64,000 bases of DNA from Pseudoflavonifractor sp. MSJ-30. GTDB lineage: Bacteria > Bacillota > Clostridia > Oscillospirales > Oscillospiraceae. Shown piece by piece: positions 14,283 to 23,092 of the stretch. The notes under the pieces are model-generated. The model saw only the letters and a program-made list of their open reading frames with translations, made no database searches and was not told where the DNA came from. Positions within the stretch are counted from its first letter, which is position 1, and each line of letters begins with the position of its first letter. The stretch is from assembly GCF_018918045.1 (NCBI RefSeq), contig NZ_JAHLPU010000070.1:1-64000 (forward strand), in the 5' to 3' direction. A program made the position numbers and the translations under genes.

Positions 14283-17200
14283 ATGCGTAAGAAGAAGCTA
14301 TTGACAGCCGTCATCTGCCTCGCACTGGTGATCTCCATGGTGCTCCCCGGTACGCTGGCCGTATCCAACGGTCAGGATTCCAGCGATACGCCTGCGGGGA
14401 CCACCACGTCCGCTGCTGCCCCCGCGCCGGATGCGGACAAGACCGAGGGCACGGCGGCAGATAACGGCGAAACCAAGGCGGAAGCCGGTTCCACCGGAAA
14501 TCAGACCCCTGCGCAAAATGAAAATAAGACCGGAACCACCGGCGGCGAAACCGGCGGGGCGCAGTCCTCTGAGAATCCGGAGAACCCGGAGAATCCGGCG
14601 CAGACCTCTGAGAACCCGGAAAACCCGGAGAATCCGGCGAAGTCCTCTGAGAATCCGGAGAACCCGGAGAATCCGGCGCAGACCTCTGAAAACCCGGAGA
14701 ACCCGAAGAACCCGGAAAACCCGGAAAATCCCGAAAATCCCGAAAATCCCGAGAACCCCGAGCAGCAGCCCAAGGAAGAGAAGGAATGCACCTGCGGTGC
14801 GGCGGAGGGCGAAGCCCATAAGGTAGACTGCCCCCTGTACGTAGCGCCTGAGTGCACCTGCGGCGCGGCGGAGGGCGAGGCCCATAAGGTGGGCTGCCCC
14901 CTGTACGAAGCGCCTGAGTGCACCTGCGGTGCGGCGGAAGGGCAGCCCCACAAAGAGGATTGCCCCCTGTATGAAGCTCCCGAGGCTGAGGACTATACCG
15001 ACCTCTTCAACCGCTTTCTGGCGGCCCAGACCTACGAGGAATTCGACGCCATCTATCAGGAACTCACCGAAGAAGTCCGTACCGCCTTCGCCGCGTGGTT
15101 GACGGAGAACGGCAAGATGGAGGCCCTCCAGGCCCATTTGTCCCAGCTTTACATTGTCGATGAGCCGCAGGAGGAGGAACCCATTGTCCCGTTTACCAAC
15201 GTCGGCCCGCTGCTGGCCGCGCCCGCTGCCCGGCGCCGCATGCTCAGAGCCGCCAGCAACGCCGGGGACAACAGCGGCATCGTCCTGAACAAGACCGCTG
15301 CCGTTAATTCTGACGGCTCCTACACCATTACCCTGGAAGCCTACGCTACCGGCGAAACCACCACGACCGTTACCCAACAGCCGGTGGATATCGTCCTGGT
15401 CCTGGACGTTTCGGGGTCCATGGATGACCCAATGTCGTCTTCTTCCTATCTGTATCAGGAGGTCTATGACCTAAATAGGGATGAAGCTTATTACATCCTC
15501 AGCAATGGGAAGTATACGAAAGTTACGTGGGTAGAACGTCTTTTTGAGGAAGGTGCTTGGAGAACTGAATATTTTGGCAGTCCCATATACCCCAAAACAT
15601 CTGCCAATGACACAGATACCTCCCATGTCCAGTTTTATTCGCGTTCGCTCGTTCCCAGCGTAAAAAGGATAGACGCGCTGAAATCCGCCGTCAACGGCTT
15701 TATTAATAGTGTTGCAGCCCAATCCCCTGATAGCCAAATTGCCATCGTCAAATTTGCAGGTAAAAAAAGTGATAGAGTTGGCAATGACACCTATCGGGAT
15801 GACCAGTATACATATAACTACTCCCAGATTGTCAAGAATTTAACGGCTGCCGGAACTGGCGCGGATAATTTGAAAGCTGCGGTAAGTGCATTGCACCCGG
15901 CGGGCGCGACCGCCGCTGACTATGGCATGCAGCACGCGCAAAGCATCATCACCGGGGCGGCCAATGATGGGAACAAGAAAGTTGTAATCATGTTCACGGA
16001 CGGCGAACCGAACCATCAGAGTGGGTTTGATACCGGTGTCGCAAACGCTGCCATCAGCGCCAGTAAGGGTATCAAGGACAACGGCGCTACGGTTTATACG
16101 ATCGGCGTGTTCAGCGGCGCAAACGGCGTTCCGGTTGCGTCCTTGAGTGGAGTGAGCAACACCAACAAGTACATGCACCTGGTTTCCTCAAACTACAAAA
16201 ACGCCACGAGCATGAGCAACACCGGCAATTCGACCTATCCCGGTGGCGGCAAGAGCTATTTCCTGAGCCCGTCCAACGCGGGTGAACTGAGCGCCATTTT
16301 CCAGAGCATCAGCCAGGAAGTCGGCGGAGCGACCACAACACTGGACGGGACCGCGACGATCAAAGACATTGTCTCCCCGTATTTCACCATGCCGGCGGAT
16401 GCGAGGAATGTCACCGTGAAAACGGCGGAGTCCAATGGCAGCACGGGGAGTTGGAAAGACGCAGTTGCTTTCAATGGAACGGTAAGTATTGACGCTGCGA
16501 GCAGCGCGGTTTCCGTTTCCGGTTTCAGCTTCAAGGACAACTGGTGCGGTAATCAGACAGATGCCAGCGGCAGTACCACATTCCATAACGGCAAAAAGCT
16601 GATTATCCAGTTTACGGTCAGCCGGAAAGAGGGCTTCCTTGGCGGCAACGACGTGCCGACCAACGGCGAGAATTCCGGTGTCTATGATAAGGACGGTACC
16701 GAAGTCAAGAAGTTTGTCGTCCCCACCGTCAGCGTCCCCATCGAAAAAGTCACCGTGACGGCCGCGGAAAAGAATGTCTATCTGCTGGGGACGGTAACAG
16801 CCGAAGAGATCAAGTCCGGCGCGACGGCCAAGGTTGGCAATGTAACGCTGAACCTGGGCGCAGAGAATTACGGCCTTGAGTCCTGGCAAACCGAGCACGT
16901 TACCATTTCGGTTGTTTATAAGGATGCGGCCGGTAATACTGTTTCGGATATTAAAGACCTGAAAGCGGACACGACCTATACCGTCACCGTTACAGTGACA
17001 CCCAAGACAGAGAATCCGACAAGCACAGTGGGCGCAAAGGCGACCGAGCAAACCAACAGCGGCACAGGTAAGATCAACGTATTCATGCCCAAGCTGACCT
17101 ACAAGGACAGCACCGCTTACTACGGCCAGACAGTACCTACAGACGATGGTTTCAGGGACAACATGGTTTCCGAAGTCTGGAAGCATGACACTACTGAGGA

Positions 17201-17765
17201 TAGCAGCGTTACTATGACCGGCCAGAAGCCCACGCTGGATATCACCTATGCGCCGGACAATACCAAAGTTCACGACGGCAAGTACACCAAGCAGGATGTT
17301 CCCGTTGCGGCCACGGTCAAAATCGGCACAGAAAATGTGAATGACCATACCACGTTTGTGCATGACACCTGCTCCGAGACTGACTGCAACTGGACAGAAC
17401 CCACGGCAAAGGGTGCTCCCGCGTTCCTGATTCACGTCAAGACCTGCACGCTGAACATTACCAAGCAGGGTGGTGCAGATAACGAGTCCTATGTGTTTGA
17501 TGTTCTCAAGGACGGTAAGAAGTATTCCGAAGTGACCGTCTGGGGCAACGGCACCGAAACCCTCGTTGAGCTGCCCGTGGGTACTTACACCATCAGTGAA
17601 AATGCCGGCTGGAGCTGGCGCTATACCGCCAACAACGGCGGCAGCGCTGAGCTGACGGCACAGAATCCCAACGGCAGCATTACCTGCGTCAACACGAAGA
17701 ACAACAATCAGTGGCTGAATGGTTTCAGTGAGGTTGTTCGGAACATCTTCGGCACGAATCACTAA
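14283..17765 (+). CDS. Large secreted von Willebrand factor A adhesin
   Basis: This 1160-residue protein has a signal peptide (1-27), a low-complexity stretch rich in NPE repeats (about 96-165), three tandem Cys/His modules of the form ECTCGAAEGEAHKVDCPLY (about 167-235), a helical segment, and a VWA domain (about 365-690) with the MIDAS motif DVSGS (D375, S377, S379) and FTDGEPNH downstream. Beta-rich segments follow, ending in a Cna-B-like domain (about 1055-1140; LNITKQGG ... VELPVGTYTISENAGW). There is no LPXTG-type anchor or C-terminal helix, so attachment must be by other means, for example as fibre tip. SD AAGGAGG precedes the ATG. Placed between fibre subunits, it is likely the adhesive component. 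Confidence 0.85.
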   Translation: MRKKKLLTAVICLALVISMVLPGTLAVSNGQDSSDTPAGTTTSAAAPAPDADKTEGTAADNGETKAEAGSTGNQTPAQNENKTGTTGGETGGAQSSENPENPENPAQTSENPENPENPAKSSENPENPENPAQTSENPENPKNPENPENPENPENPENPEQQPKEEKECTCGAAEGEAHKVDCPLYVAPECTCGAAEGEAHKVGCPLYEAPECTCGAAEGQPHKEDCPLYEAPEAEDYTDLFNRFLAAQTYEEFDAIYQELTEEVRTAFAAWLTENGKMEALQAHLSQLYIVDEPQEEEPIVPFTNVGPLLAAPAARRRMLRAASNAGDNSGIVLNKTAAVNSDGSYTITLEAYATGETTTTVTQQPVDIVLVLDVSGSMDDPMSSSSYLYQEVYDLNRDEAYYILSNGKYTKVTWVERLFEEGAWRTEYFGSPIYPKTSANDTDTSHVQFYSRSLVPSVKRIDALKSAVNGFINSVAAQSPDSQIAIVKFAGKKSDRVGNDTYRDDQYTYNYSQIVKNLTAAGTGADNLKAAVSALHPAGATAADYGMQHAQSIITGAANDGNKKVVIMFTDGEPNHQSGFDTGVANAAISASKGIKDNGATVYTIGVFSGANGVPVASLSGVSNTNKYMHLVSSNYKNATSMSNTGNSTYPGGGKSYFLSPSNAGELSAIFQSISQEVGGATTTLDGTATIKDIVSPYFTMPADARNVTVKTAESNGSTGSWKDAVAFNGTVSIDAASSAVSVSGFSFKDNWCGNQTDASGSTTFHNGKKLIIQFTVSRKEGFLGGNDVPTNGENSGVYDKDGTEVKKFVVPTVSVPIEKVTVTAAEKNVYLLGTVTAEEIKSGATAKVGNVTLNLGAENYGLESWQTEHVTISVVYKDAAGNTVSDIKDLKADTTYTVTVTVTPKTENPTSTVGAKATEQTNSGTGKINVFMPKLTYKDSTAYYGQTVPTDDGFRDNMVSEVWKHDTTEDSSVTMTGQKPTLDITYAPDNTKVHDGKYTKQDVPVAATVKIGTENVNDHTTFVHDTCSETDCNWTEPTAKGAPAFLIHVKTCTLNITKQGGADNESYVFDVLKDGKKYSEVTVWGNGTETLVELPVGTYTISENAGWSWRYTANNGGSAELTAQNPNGSITCVNTKNNNQWLNGFSEVVRNIFGTNH

Positions 17766-17782
17766 GAAAGGAGGGAATGAAG

Positions 17783-18394
17783 ATGTATAGAGGCAGATAT
17801 GAAGGCAAGCACCGCACGGCAGCAGCTCCGGCACGTAAAAAAGCGGTTCGGACCGGCCGCCTGACGACCATGGTAATTGCGACCGTACTCCTTCTCGCTC
17901 TGACCATCGGCGGCACGCTTGCATGGCTCAGCACAAAGGACGCGCCTATAACAAACACATTCAATCCTTCCAAGGTGGCCTGTGAGGTGACAGAGAGCTT
18001 CGATGGGAAAGTTAAGAGCAACGTGAATGTGAAGAACACCAGCGATATTCCCGCCTTTATCCGCGTCAAGCTGGTGACCTACCGCACCAATGATCAGGGC
18101 CAGCACATCGGCGGCGTTTCCGAATTGCCCACATTCACCCCCGGCGCAGGCTGGGTGAAAAACGGCGACTATTACTATTACATCCATCCTGTGGAGCCCG
18201 GGGCTACCCCTACGGCCAACCTGGCGGAAAGTATCACGCTGACGGAATCCTATACGGACCCCGACGGCGGCCACCAGTCCATGGATGTGATGGCCGAGGC
18301 CATCCAGAGCGTTCCGGTAGATGCTATTAAGGCTGCTTGGGGCGATGGCTTCTCGATTGGCACAGACGGCAGTCTGATGGTACCGGGTAACTAA
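17783..18394 (+). CDS. TasA/camelysin-like secreted fibre subunit 5
   Basis: The 203-residue protein has an unusually long basic N-region (about 30 residues, RGRYEGKHRT ... KKAVRTGRL) before the hydrophobic segment and the SipW-type cleavage region GGTLAWLSTKDAPITNTFNP. The core retains NVNVKNTSDIPAFIRVKLV, typical of the family. Near the C-terminus, MAEAIQSVPVDAIKAAWGD weakly echoes the Ala-rich motif of subunits 1 and 3. AAAGGAGGG lies 7 bases before the chosen ATG; an ATG two codons earlier would be too close to it. It follows the VWA gene and precedes the sortase substrate by 13 bases. Confidence 0.8.
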   Translation: MYRGRYEGKHRTAAAPARKKAVRTGRLTTMVIATVLLLALTIGGTLAWLSTKDAPITNTFNPSKVACEVTESFDGKVKSNVNVKNTSDIPAFIRVKLVTYRTNDQGQHIGGVSELPTFTPGAGWVKNGDYYYYIHPVEPGATPTANLAESITLTESYTDPDGGHQSMDVMAEAIQSVPVDAIKAAWGDGFSIGTDGSLMVPGN

Positions 18395-18407
18395 GGGGGT
18401 GGAGATC

Positions 18408-19316
18408 ATGAAAAAGCTATTCAAAACAATCACATCCCTTGTGCTGATGCTGCCCATAGTGATGAGCATGGCCACCACAGCTTTCGCCGATGGTTCCATT
18501 ACCTTCAAGGGCTTTGACAAAAATCAGGGCTTTGACTTTTCTTCCGAAGGCCAGATGTTCACGCAGACGGATCTGTTCGGCTCTTTCAAAGGCGTTATGC
18601 CCGGCGACGTGCTTTCCGAGGATATCACCTTTACCAATAAGGATTCCAAGAATTCCTTCGTCAAACTCTATATGCGGGCCGAGCCCCATGTAAAGGAAGA
18701 CGAGACTGTGCTGGACTTCCTGAAGCAGCTGTCCATGAAGGTCTGGAACGGCACCGAGCTGATCTATGACTCCACTCTGGACAAGAGCGCCCAACTCACG
18801 GAGAAAACCTATCTGGGGGCGTTCCACTCCGGCGATACCGCCAAGCTCCATGTGGAGCTGGCCGTTCCTCTGGAAATGGATAACACCTATGCCAACAAGG
18901 TAGGGGAAGTGGACTGGATCTTCACCGTGGAGGCCTACGGCACCTCCAATGTCACGGTGCGGAAGGTCTGGGCCGACGGCGAGGCCAAACACCAGGAGGA
19001 CGCCGTTACCGTCACGCTGGTGTTGGACGGCAAGGTCCTGGACTCCCAGATGCTCAACGTGCTGAACGGCTGGACCTATACCTGGAAAGACGTGAATCTC
19101 TCCGGCAACTGGCAGATCAAGGAGACAAAAATGCCCCGGGGCTATGTGCCCACCTACAGAATGTATGACGGCGTGGTGATCATCACCAACAGCCGCGGGC
19201 TGATTCAGACCGGCCAGCTGAACTGGCCCATCTGGCTGCTTACCGGCGCCGGCGTTGTCCTGATTATTCTCGGCGGGACCATGATGCTGAAAAAGAAGAA
19301 AGAGAATCATGCCTAA
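18408..19316 (+). CDS. Sortase-anchored surface protein with Cna-B domain
   Basis: This 302-residue protein has a signal peptide ending TTAFA, a TasA-like beta domain (about 27-180; GVMPGDVLSEDITFTNKD), a Cna-B-type domain (about 185-265; VTVRKVWADGE ... WQIKETKMPRGYVPTY), then the sorting signal LIQTGQ, a hydrophobic helix and a KKKK tail. It is the only protein of the locus with a sortase signal, so it probably links the fibre to the wall. The start is the ATG after GGGGGTGGAG. Its 3' end overlaps the sortase gene by eight bases, strong evidence that they work as a pair. Confidence 0.87.
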   Translation: MKKLFKTITSLVLMLPIVMSMATTAFADGSITFKGFDKNQGFDFSSEGQMFTQTDLFGSFKGVMPGDVLSEDITFTNKDSKNSFVKLYMRAEPHVKEDETVLDFLKQLSMKVWNGTELIYDSTLDKSAQLTEKTYLGAFHSGDTAKLHVELAVPLEMDNTYANKVGEVDWIFTVEAYGTSNVTVRKVWADGEAKHQEDAVTVTLVLDGKVLDSQMLNVLNGWTYTWKDVNLSGNWQIKETKMPRGYVPTYRMYDGVVIITNSRGLIQTGQLNWPIWLLTGAGVVLIILGGTMMLKKKKENHA

Positions 19317-19947
19317 AAAAGGCATTGCCATTGTCGCTTTGGGAGCAGTGCTGATTCTGTCAGCGCTGCTCCTTTTTCTCCATAACCGCCAGGAGGACGC
19401 CCAGGCCGGAGAGGAAGCCGAGATCCTGCTCCAGCGTGTGGAAGCCGCCATTCGGGAAAAGCCAACCGTCGAGACCTTTGGCCCTGACGAACCGACTGAG
19501 GATGTTATGGAAACCATGCCGGCGGATATGCCCATTACCTATTTCGACGGTTACGGCTATATCGGCTATCTGGAGATCCCCAGCCTCTGGCTGAAGCTGC
19601 CGGTCATGGCGGAGTGGGATTACTCCCGCCTCCAGATAGCGCCCTGCCGCCAGTCCGGCGCTACCTTTACGGATGATCTTGTCATTGCGGCGCACAACTA
19701 TAACAATCACTTCGGCCGCCTGAAGAACCTGAACCCGGGAGATACGGTCACTTTCACGGATATGGACGGCATCGTCAGCACCTACGCCGTTACGGAGGTT
19801 ACGACCATTGCCCCCGACAATGTGGAAGCCGTTATTGAAAGCGGTCACGATCTGGTTCTCTATACCTGCACCCCAGGCGGCCAGACCAGAGTCACCGTCT
19901 TCTGCGACAGGGCAGAGCCGGCAGCGGAAGATACAACCGCACCGTAA
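19309..19947 (+). CDS. Sortase (class D-like) of the fibre locus
   Basis: A 212-residue membrane-anchored transpeptidase with an N-terminal helix (5-25) and a sortase beta-barrel. The catalytic triad is visible: His129 in VIAAHNYNNHFGRL, Cys187 in LVLYTCTPGG, and Arg194 in QTRVTVFC. It most likely joins the LIQTG signal of the preceding protein to the wall or to another fibre protein. Class is inferred from the YTCTP motif and size; class B is an alternative. Last gene of the locus; no strong terminator was seen before the tRNA genes. Confidence 0.88.
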   Translation: MPKKGIAIVALGAVLILSALLLFLHNRQEDAQAGEEAEILLQRVEAAIREKPTVETFGPDEPTEDVMETMPADMPITYFDGYGYIGYLEIPSLWLKLPVMAEWDYSRLQIAPCRQSGATFTDDLVIAAHNYNNHFGRLKNLNPGDTVTFTDMDGIVSTYAVTEVTTIAPDNVEAVIESGHDLVLYTCTPGGQTRVTVFCDRAEPAAEDTTAP

Positions 19948-19994
19948 CGCAAAACCATTTTTTCGCGGGCCACCTGGCTGCCTGGAAAGCCACT

Positions 19995-20116
19995 GTAATT
20001 GTCTCCGTATGGGCCGATGCTCCGCATCGGCCCGGACCCCAAAGGTTTTGCATTGGGAAAACCAAACCCACCGGTCCATTGACACGCACAGGCGGGGCGA
20101 TGTGCGCATCGCCCCC
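19995..20116. repeat. Palindromic intergenic sequence, related to family D
   Basis: Holds GGGCCGATG/CATCGGCCC and the perfect palindrome GGGGCGATGTGCGCATCGCCCC in two halves (20095-20116), resembling the ends of the element at 20718-20851. Non-coding. Confidence 0.4.
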
Positions 20117-20243
20117 TGCGCTTGCTGTACCCCCATCCGCCCTGCGAACCACCTTCTCCGGCGGGAGAAGGTACAATCGCAAAAAAAGGATTGCATTTCC
20201 GAAAGTCTTATGATATAATACCAAGTGTGCCCGGTCAAAATAT

Positions 20244-20318
20244 TGGGATGTCGCCAAGCGGTAAGGCACCAGACTTTGACTCTGGCATTCGTCGGTTCAA
20301 ATCCGGCCATCCCAGCCA
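20244..20318 (+). tRNA. tRNA-Gln (TTG)
   Basis: Cloverleaf of 75 nt with encoded CCA: acceptor TGGGATG/CATCCCA, anticodon loop CTTTGAC giving TTG, T-arm CGGTTCAAATCCG. Confidence 0.94.
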
Positions 20319-20324
20319 AGCAAT

Positions 20325-20400
20325 GATCCGCTAGCTCAGTTGGCAGAGCAACTGCCTTTTAAGCAGTGGGTCCGGGGTTCGAATCCCCGGCGGGTCACCA
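20325..20400 (+). tRNA. tRNA-Lys (TTT)
   Basis: Cloverleaf of 76 nt with encoded CCA: acceptor GATCCGC/GCGGGTC, anticodon loop CTTTTAA giving TTT, T-arm GGGGTTCGAATCCCC. Six bases after tRNA-Gln, so one transcript. Confidence 0.95.
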
Positions 20401-20403
20401 TGA

Positions 20404-20440
20404 AAAGTTCCGAAAGTGCTTGCTTTCGGAACTTTTTCTT
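20404..20440 (+). terminator. Rho-independent terminator of the Gln-Lys tRNA unit
   Basis: AAAGTTCCGAAAG/CTTTCGGAACTTT stem with a 6-nt loop and a T-run, directly after tRNA-Lys. Confidence 0.85.
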
Positions 20441-20717
20441 TGCTTTTTGATGAAAAAGTTTGCGAAAATATTCGGGGAGATTTTCACTGTTACAAACCCG
20501 TTATAAACCGGGATAGATGTTGTATTGAGACAGGACGTCGTAAATTTACAAAGAAAATGAGAAAAATAGAACCGATGAATGGATACAGGCACTCAGGCTA
20601 CGATTGCCGTCAGCGGTAACCAAACTCGGTTCTGCAAGCAGAGTAACAGTTTTGAACGGTAATGTCAAGAATAATGTGAAAATCACAACGATTACACATG
20701 CTGGCAATTTGGTTTGC
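20441..20717. other. Intergenic region without a recognisable gene
   Basis: AT-richer sequence between the tRNA terminator and repeat family D. Short open frames exist but lack ribosome-binding sites and familiar motifs. After the repeat, 20852-20956 is likewise blank. Confidence 0.5.
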
Positions 20718-20851
20718 GTAGGGGTCGATGCCCTCATCGGCCCGCAGGGTTGGTCGATAAAACGGTTGGAGACAATATATTATGGGCCGCATCATACACC
20801 TTGCCGTTCTATCAGGAAAGGCCTCGGGCCGATGTGGGCATCGGCCCCTAC
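20718..20851. repeat. Dispersed inverted-repeat element, family D
   Basis: A 134-bp element with 26-bp terminal inverted repeats differing at two positions (left begins GTAGGGGTCGATGCCC, right ends GGGCATCGGCCCCTAC). The centre contains no ORF. MITE-like. Confidence 0.65.
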
Positions 20852-20956
20852 GAGAAACAGCCGGAATGTGGAACCTCGTTCAGAGACTGTGTCCGTGCGG
20901 ATTATCTGTCGAAAAAATGCAGATCTTCCGCTTTCTGGAACAGGCGGGCAAATAGA

Positions 20957-20999
20957 GCAGCGCCAAATGAACTTTGTGTCATTTGGCGCTGCGTTTTTA
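20957..20999. terminator. Terminator between the repeat region and the esterase genes
   Basis: GCAGCGCCAAATGA/TCATTTGGCGCTGC, a perfect 14-bp stem with an 8-nt loop. A T-run follows on the plus strand; on the minus strand it sits directly after the esterase stop codon, so it may work both ways. Confidence 0.7.
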
Positions 21000-21803
21000 T
21001 ATTTCGTCCGTTCCCACCAGAAACCGGACCAGATCGTTTTCGAAGAAGTTCACCCGTTCGTGGCCGTACTTGGGATAGATTTTCCACTGCTTTTCGCACT
21101 GAAGGTTGTTATAAATGGCAGCCTGACCTTTCGGGGGTGCATAGGTGTCCATGAGGCAGGTGCCGAGGAGAAGGGGGGACTTGCACAGAGGGGCAAGGTT
21201 TTTAAGATCCATCTCCTCCATGCCCTCCAGCCCCGGGCCGGACAGGTCGGCAGGCATGGGATGCAGGGCGGCGCAGCGGGGGGCGCAGGGGAGCAGGGCC
21301 GCGTTCAGAATAGCCAGCCCGCCGCCCAGACCCTCGCCGAAGGTCACGACCCGGGTACTGTCTACCCAGGGAAGGGCGATGGCAGCCTTGCCGACCGTCA
21401 GGGCATCCCGGTATCTCTGACGGAAATTGGGTGCCTCCGGGCTTTTCTGCCAGTCCTCCCGGAAAGGCTCGGCCTCCGGAGCCACCACGCCATAGCCCAG
21501 AGCCAGAAAACGGGTCATATGATGCCAGCCCCGGACGGTGCGGTTCAGGTCGTGGTACAGGAGCACCAGAGGTTGCTTCCCGTCCGAATCCGGCCGGATG
21601 CACCGGGCTTTCAGGGCCCGGCCCCGGTCGGTGATGGTCAGTATTTCATAAATGCCCTGCGCATTGCCGAAGGGAAGGGACTCTGCCGTCACCTGGGGGC
21701 GGCAGTCCTCCAGAACGGCTTTCCAATGCCCGCCGCAGGCGGCGTCCAAGGGGGAGGCTCCCTGATAAGCACGCAGAAATGCCTTCTGTTCCGTGATGGT
21801 CAT
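20997..21803 (-). CDS. Acetyl-esterase-like alpha/beta hydrolase lacking the nucleophile serine
   Basis: This 268-residue protein is a diverged paralogue of the next gene upstream (AXE1/cephalosporin-C deacetylase family). Aligned over the nucleophile elbow, GGSQGG of the paralogue corresponds to GEGLGG here, so Ser is replaced by Gly158. The acid and base positions remain (D219 in CLMDTYAPPK, H248 in KYGHERV), as does the AIYNNLQC motif. It is about 55 residues shorter in the N-terminal half. It may be a binding protein, a regulator of its paralogue or a decaying duplicate. It overlaps the paralogue's stop by four bases, so it is co-translated. Confidence 0.8.
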   Translation of the reverse strand: MTITEQKAFLRAYQGASPLDAACGGHWKAVLEDCRPQVTAESLPFGNAQGIYEILTITDRGRALKARCIRPDSDGKQPLVLLYHDLNRTVRGWHHMTRFLALGYGVVAPEAEPFREDWQKSPEAPNFRQRYRDALTVGKAAIALPWVDSTRVVTFGEGLGGGLAILNAALLPCAPRCAALHPMPADLSGPGLEGMEEMDLKNLAPLCKSPLLLGTCLMDTYAPPKGQAAIYNNLQCEKQWKIYPKYGHERVNFFENDLVRFLVGTDEI

Positions 21804-22771
21804 TGAACAGCCTCCTTTCCGGTGAAGAAGTCCAGCAGCATATCGTCAAATTCCTGAATTTCCTCATGACCGAGGCCCGGGAACAGATACCGCTTTTTGG
21901 GGCACCGCAAGTTGTTGTATACCGCGCACTGGGTCTTGGGAGGGCACACCACATCCGCCAGACCGGTGCCGAAGAGCACAGGGCAGCGGATCATGGAGGC
22001 AAAATTCTTGCTGTCGATGTAGCCCAGCTGCCGGAACCAGCGGTCTTGCTGGCGTTCGTCAAAGTCAAACCAGCGGGAATAGTAGCGCAGTCCCTCATAG
22101 GCGATCTCGTCAGCACCCAGATCCCACACCAGCTTGAAGTCGCTGAGGAAGGGATAGAGAATAGCCGCCCGGTTCACAAGCTCCGGATTCAGGGCGCAGC
22201 AGGCAAGGCCCAGCGCCCCACCCTGAGAGCCGCCGTTGACGAAGACCCGCGCCAGGTCGATGCCCTCCAGCTGCCGGACGATCCGGCAGAGAATGCGGAT
22301 GTTCTGGTGGAGCCGAACGTAATACATCCCTTCCGGGGGGCCGTCCAGCCCGGCAATGATATGCCCGGAAACGGTGGTCCCCCGGAAACCTCCGGCGTCA
22401 AAGCCATAGCCGCCCTGACTCGGACAGTCCATGGCCAGAAGGGCCATACCCATGCCCGCAAAGCTGGCCTGCTCCGCCCAGCTGCGGGAGGCCCCGGGAT
22501 AGCCGTGGAATTGCAGCACCAGAGGCACGGGGGATTCGGTCCGGGGCCGCAGATACTTTGCGTACACCTGCGTCCCGTTCATGCCCGTAAACCACAGATC
22601 CAGAAATTCGCATTGGGACGAGCTGGGAACCTCCCTGGCCTGGGCGAAGGTGAATTCCAGAGGAATCGTGTCTGCCTCGGCCATCCGTGCCTGCCAGAAC
22701 CGCTCAAAATCCTCAGGCTTGGGTGTTGCCCCCAAATAATCACCCAGGGACTCGATTTCTTCCGCTGTCAT
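21800..22771 (-). CDS. Acetyl xylan esterase / cephalosporin-C deacetylase family hydrolase
   Basis: The 323-residue product is a cytoplasmic serine esterase of family CE7/AXE1, which removes acetyl groups from imported acetylated oligosaccharides. The catalytic triad is Ser182 (GGSQGG), Asp273 (GLADVVCPPKTQ) and His302 (GLGHEE); the family motif RGQ/GxxxxxG region is seen at QFHGYPGASRSW (about 88-99). Length matches CE7 enzymes (about 320). First gene of a two-gene minus-strand operon with its inactive-looking paralogue, divergent from a sugar-import operon, which supports a role in acetylated glycan use. Confidence 0.88.
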   Translation of the reverse strand: MTAEEIESLGDYLGATPKPEDFERFWQARMAEADTIPLEFTFAQAREVPSSSQCEFLDLWFTGMNGTQVYAKYLRPRTESPVPLVLQFHGYPGASRSWAEQASFAGMGMALLAMDCPSQGGYGFDAGGFRGTTVSGHIIAGLDGPPEGMYYVRLHQNIRILCRIVRQLEGIDLARVFVNGGSQGGALGLACCALNPELVNRAAILYPFLSDFKLVWDLGADEIAYEGLRYYSRWFDFDERQQDRWFRQLGYIDSKNFASMIRCPVLFGTGLADVVCPPKTQCAVYNNLRCPKKRYLFPGLGHEEIQEFDDMLLDFFTGKEAVQ

Positions 22772-22820
22772 AAAGACCGCACCTCTCTTTTACTGCCGCT
22801 GGGGCTGCCAAATCCATTCC

Positions 22821-22849
22821 ATTATAGCGCTTCCGTAATCGGTTTTCAA
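22821..22849 (-). promoter_or_regulatory. Sigma-A promoter of the esterase operon
   Basis: Reading the minus strand: TTGAAA, 17-bp spacer, TATAAT, ending about 50 bases before the esterase start. Confidence 0.75.
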
Positions 22850-22956
22850 CTGGGACAACATACGAAAGAAACAGCCCTTCTTTGCGGAATCCGGAAAATC
22901 GGCTCTGCGACGGCCGGCAGGCCTATGGAGTTTGGCATCTTTCACAAAGCTGAGTT

Positions 22957-22985
22957 GCATATTTTGTGCAGAACGCAAAATATGC
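22957..22985. promoter_or_regulatory. Palindromic operator candidate between esterase and sugar-import operons
   Basis: GCATATTTTG, 9-bp spacer, CAAAATATGC: a perfect 10-bp inverted repeat about 110 bases from each promoter in the divergent region. Suits a dimeric sugar-responsive regulator; none is encoded nearby. The rest of the 360-base intergenic region is AT-rich without other signals. Confidence 0.5.
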
Positions 22986-23092
22986 GGTGAAATGTTCTGA
23001 AAACCAGTAAAAATCCAATATAAAATGACAAATAGTATGGTTAATGTGCGGATTATCGCGGATTCGATGAGAAAATACTTTTCATTTCAAGT

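Noticed and set aside
14565-14760. Short tandem repeats that look like a CRISPR array or minisatellite
   Set aside because: The units are 9-12 bases without spacers and encode NPE repeats inside the VWA protein reading frame.
16188-17924. 578-codon open frame opposite the VWA gene
   Set aside because: Antisense artefact; no SD, no recognisable domain, and the plus-strand frame is clearly coding.
20604-21806. 400-codon open frame across the repeat D region and opposite the esterase-like gene
   Set aside because: It runs through a terminator and a repeat and is antisense to a gene with family motifs.
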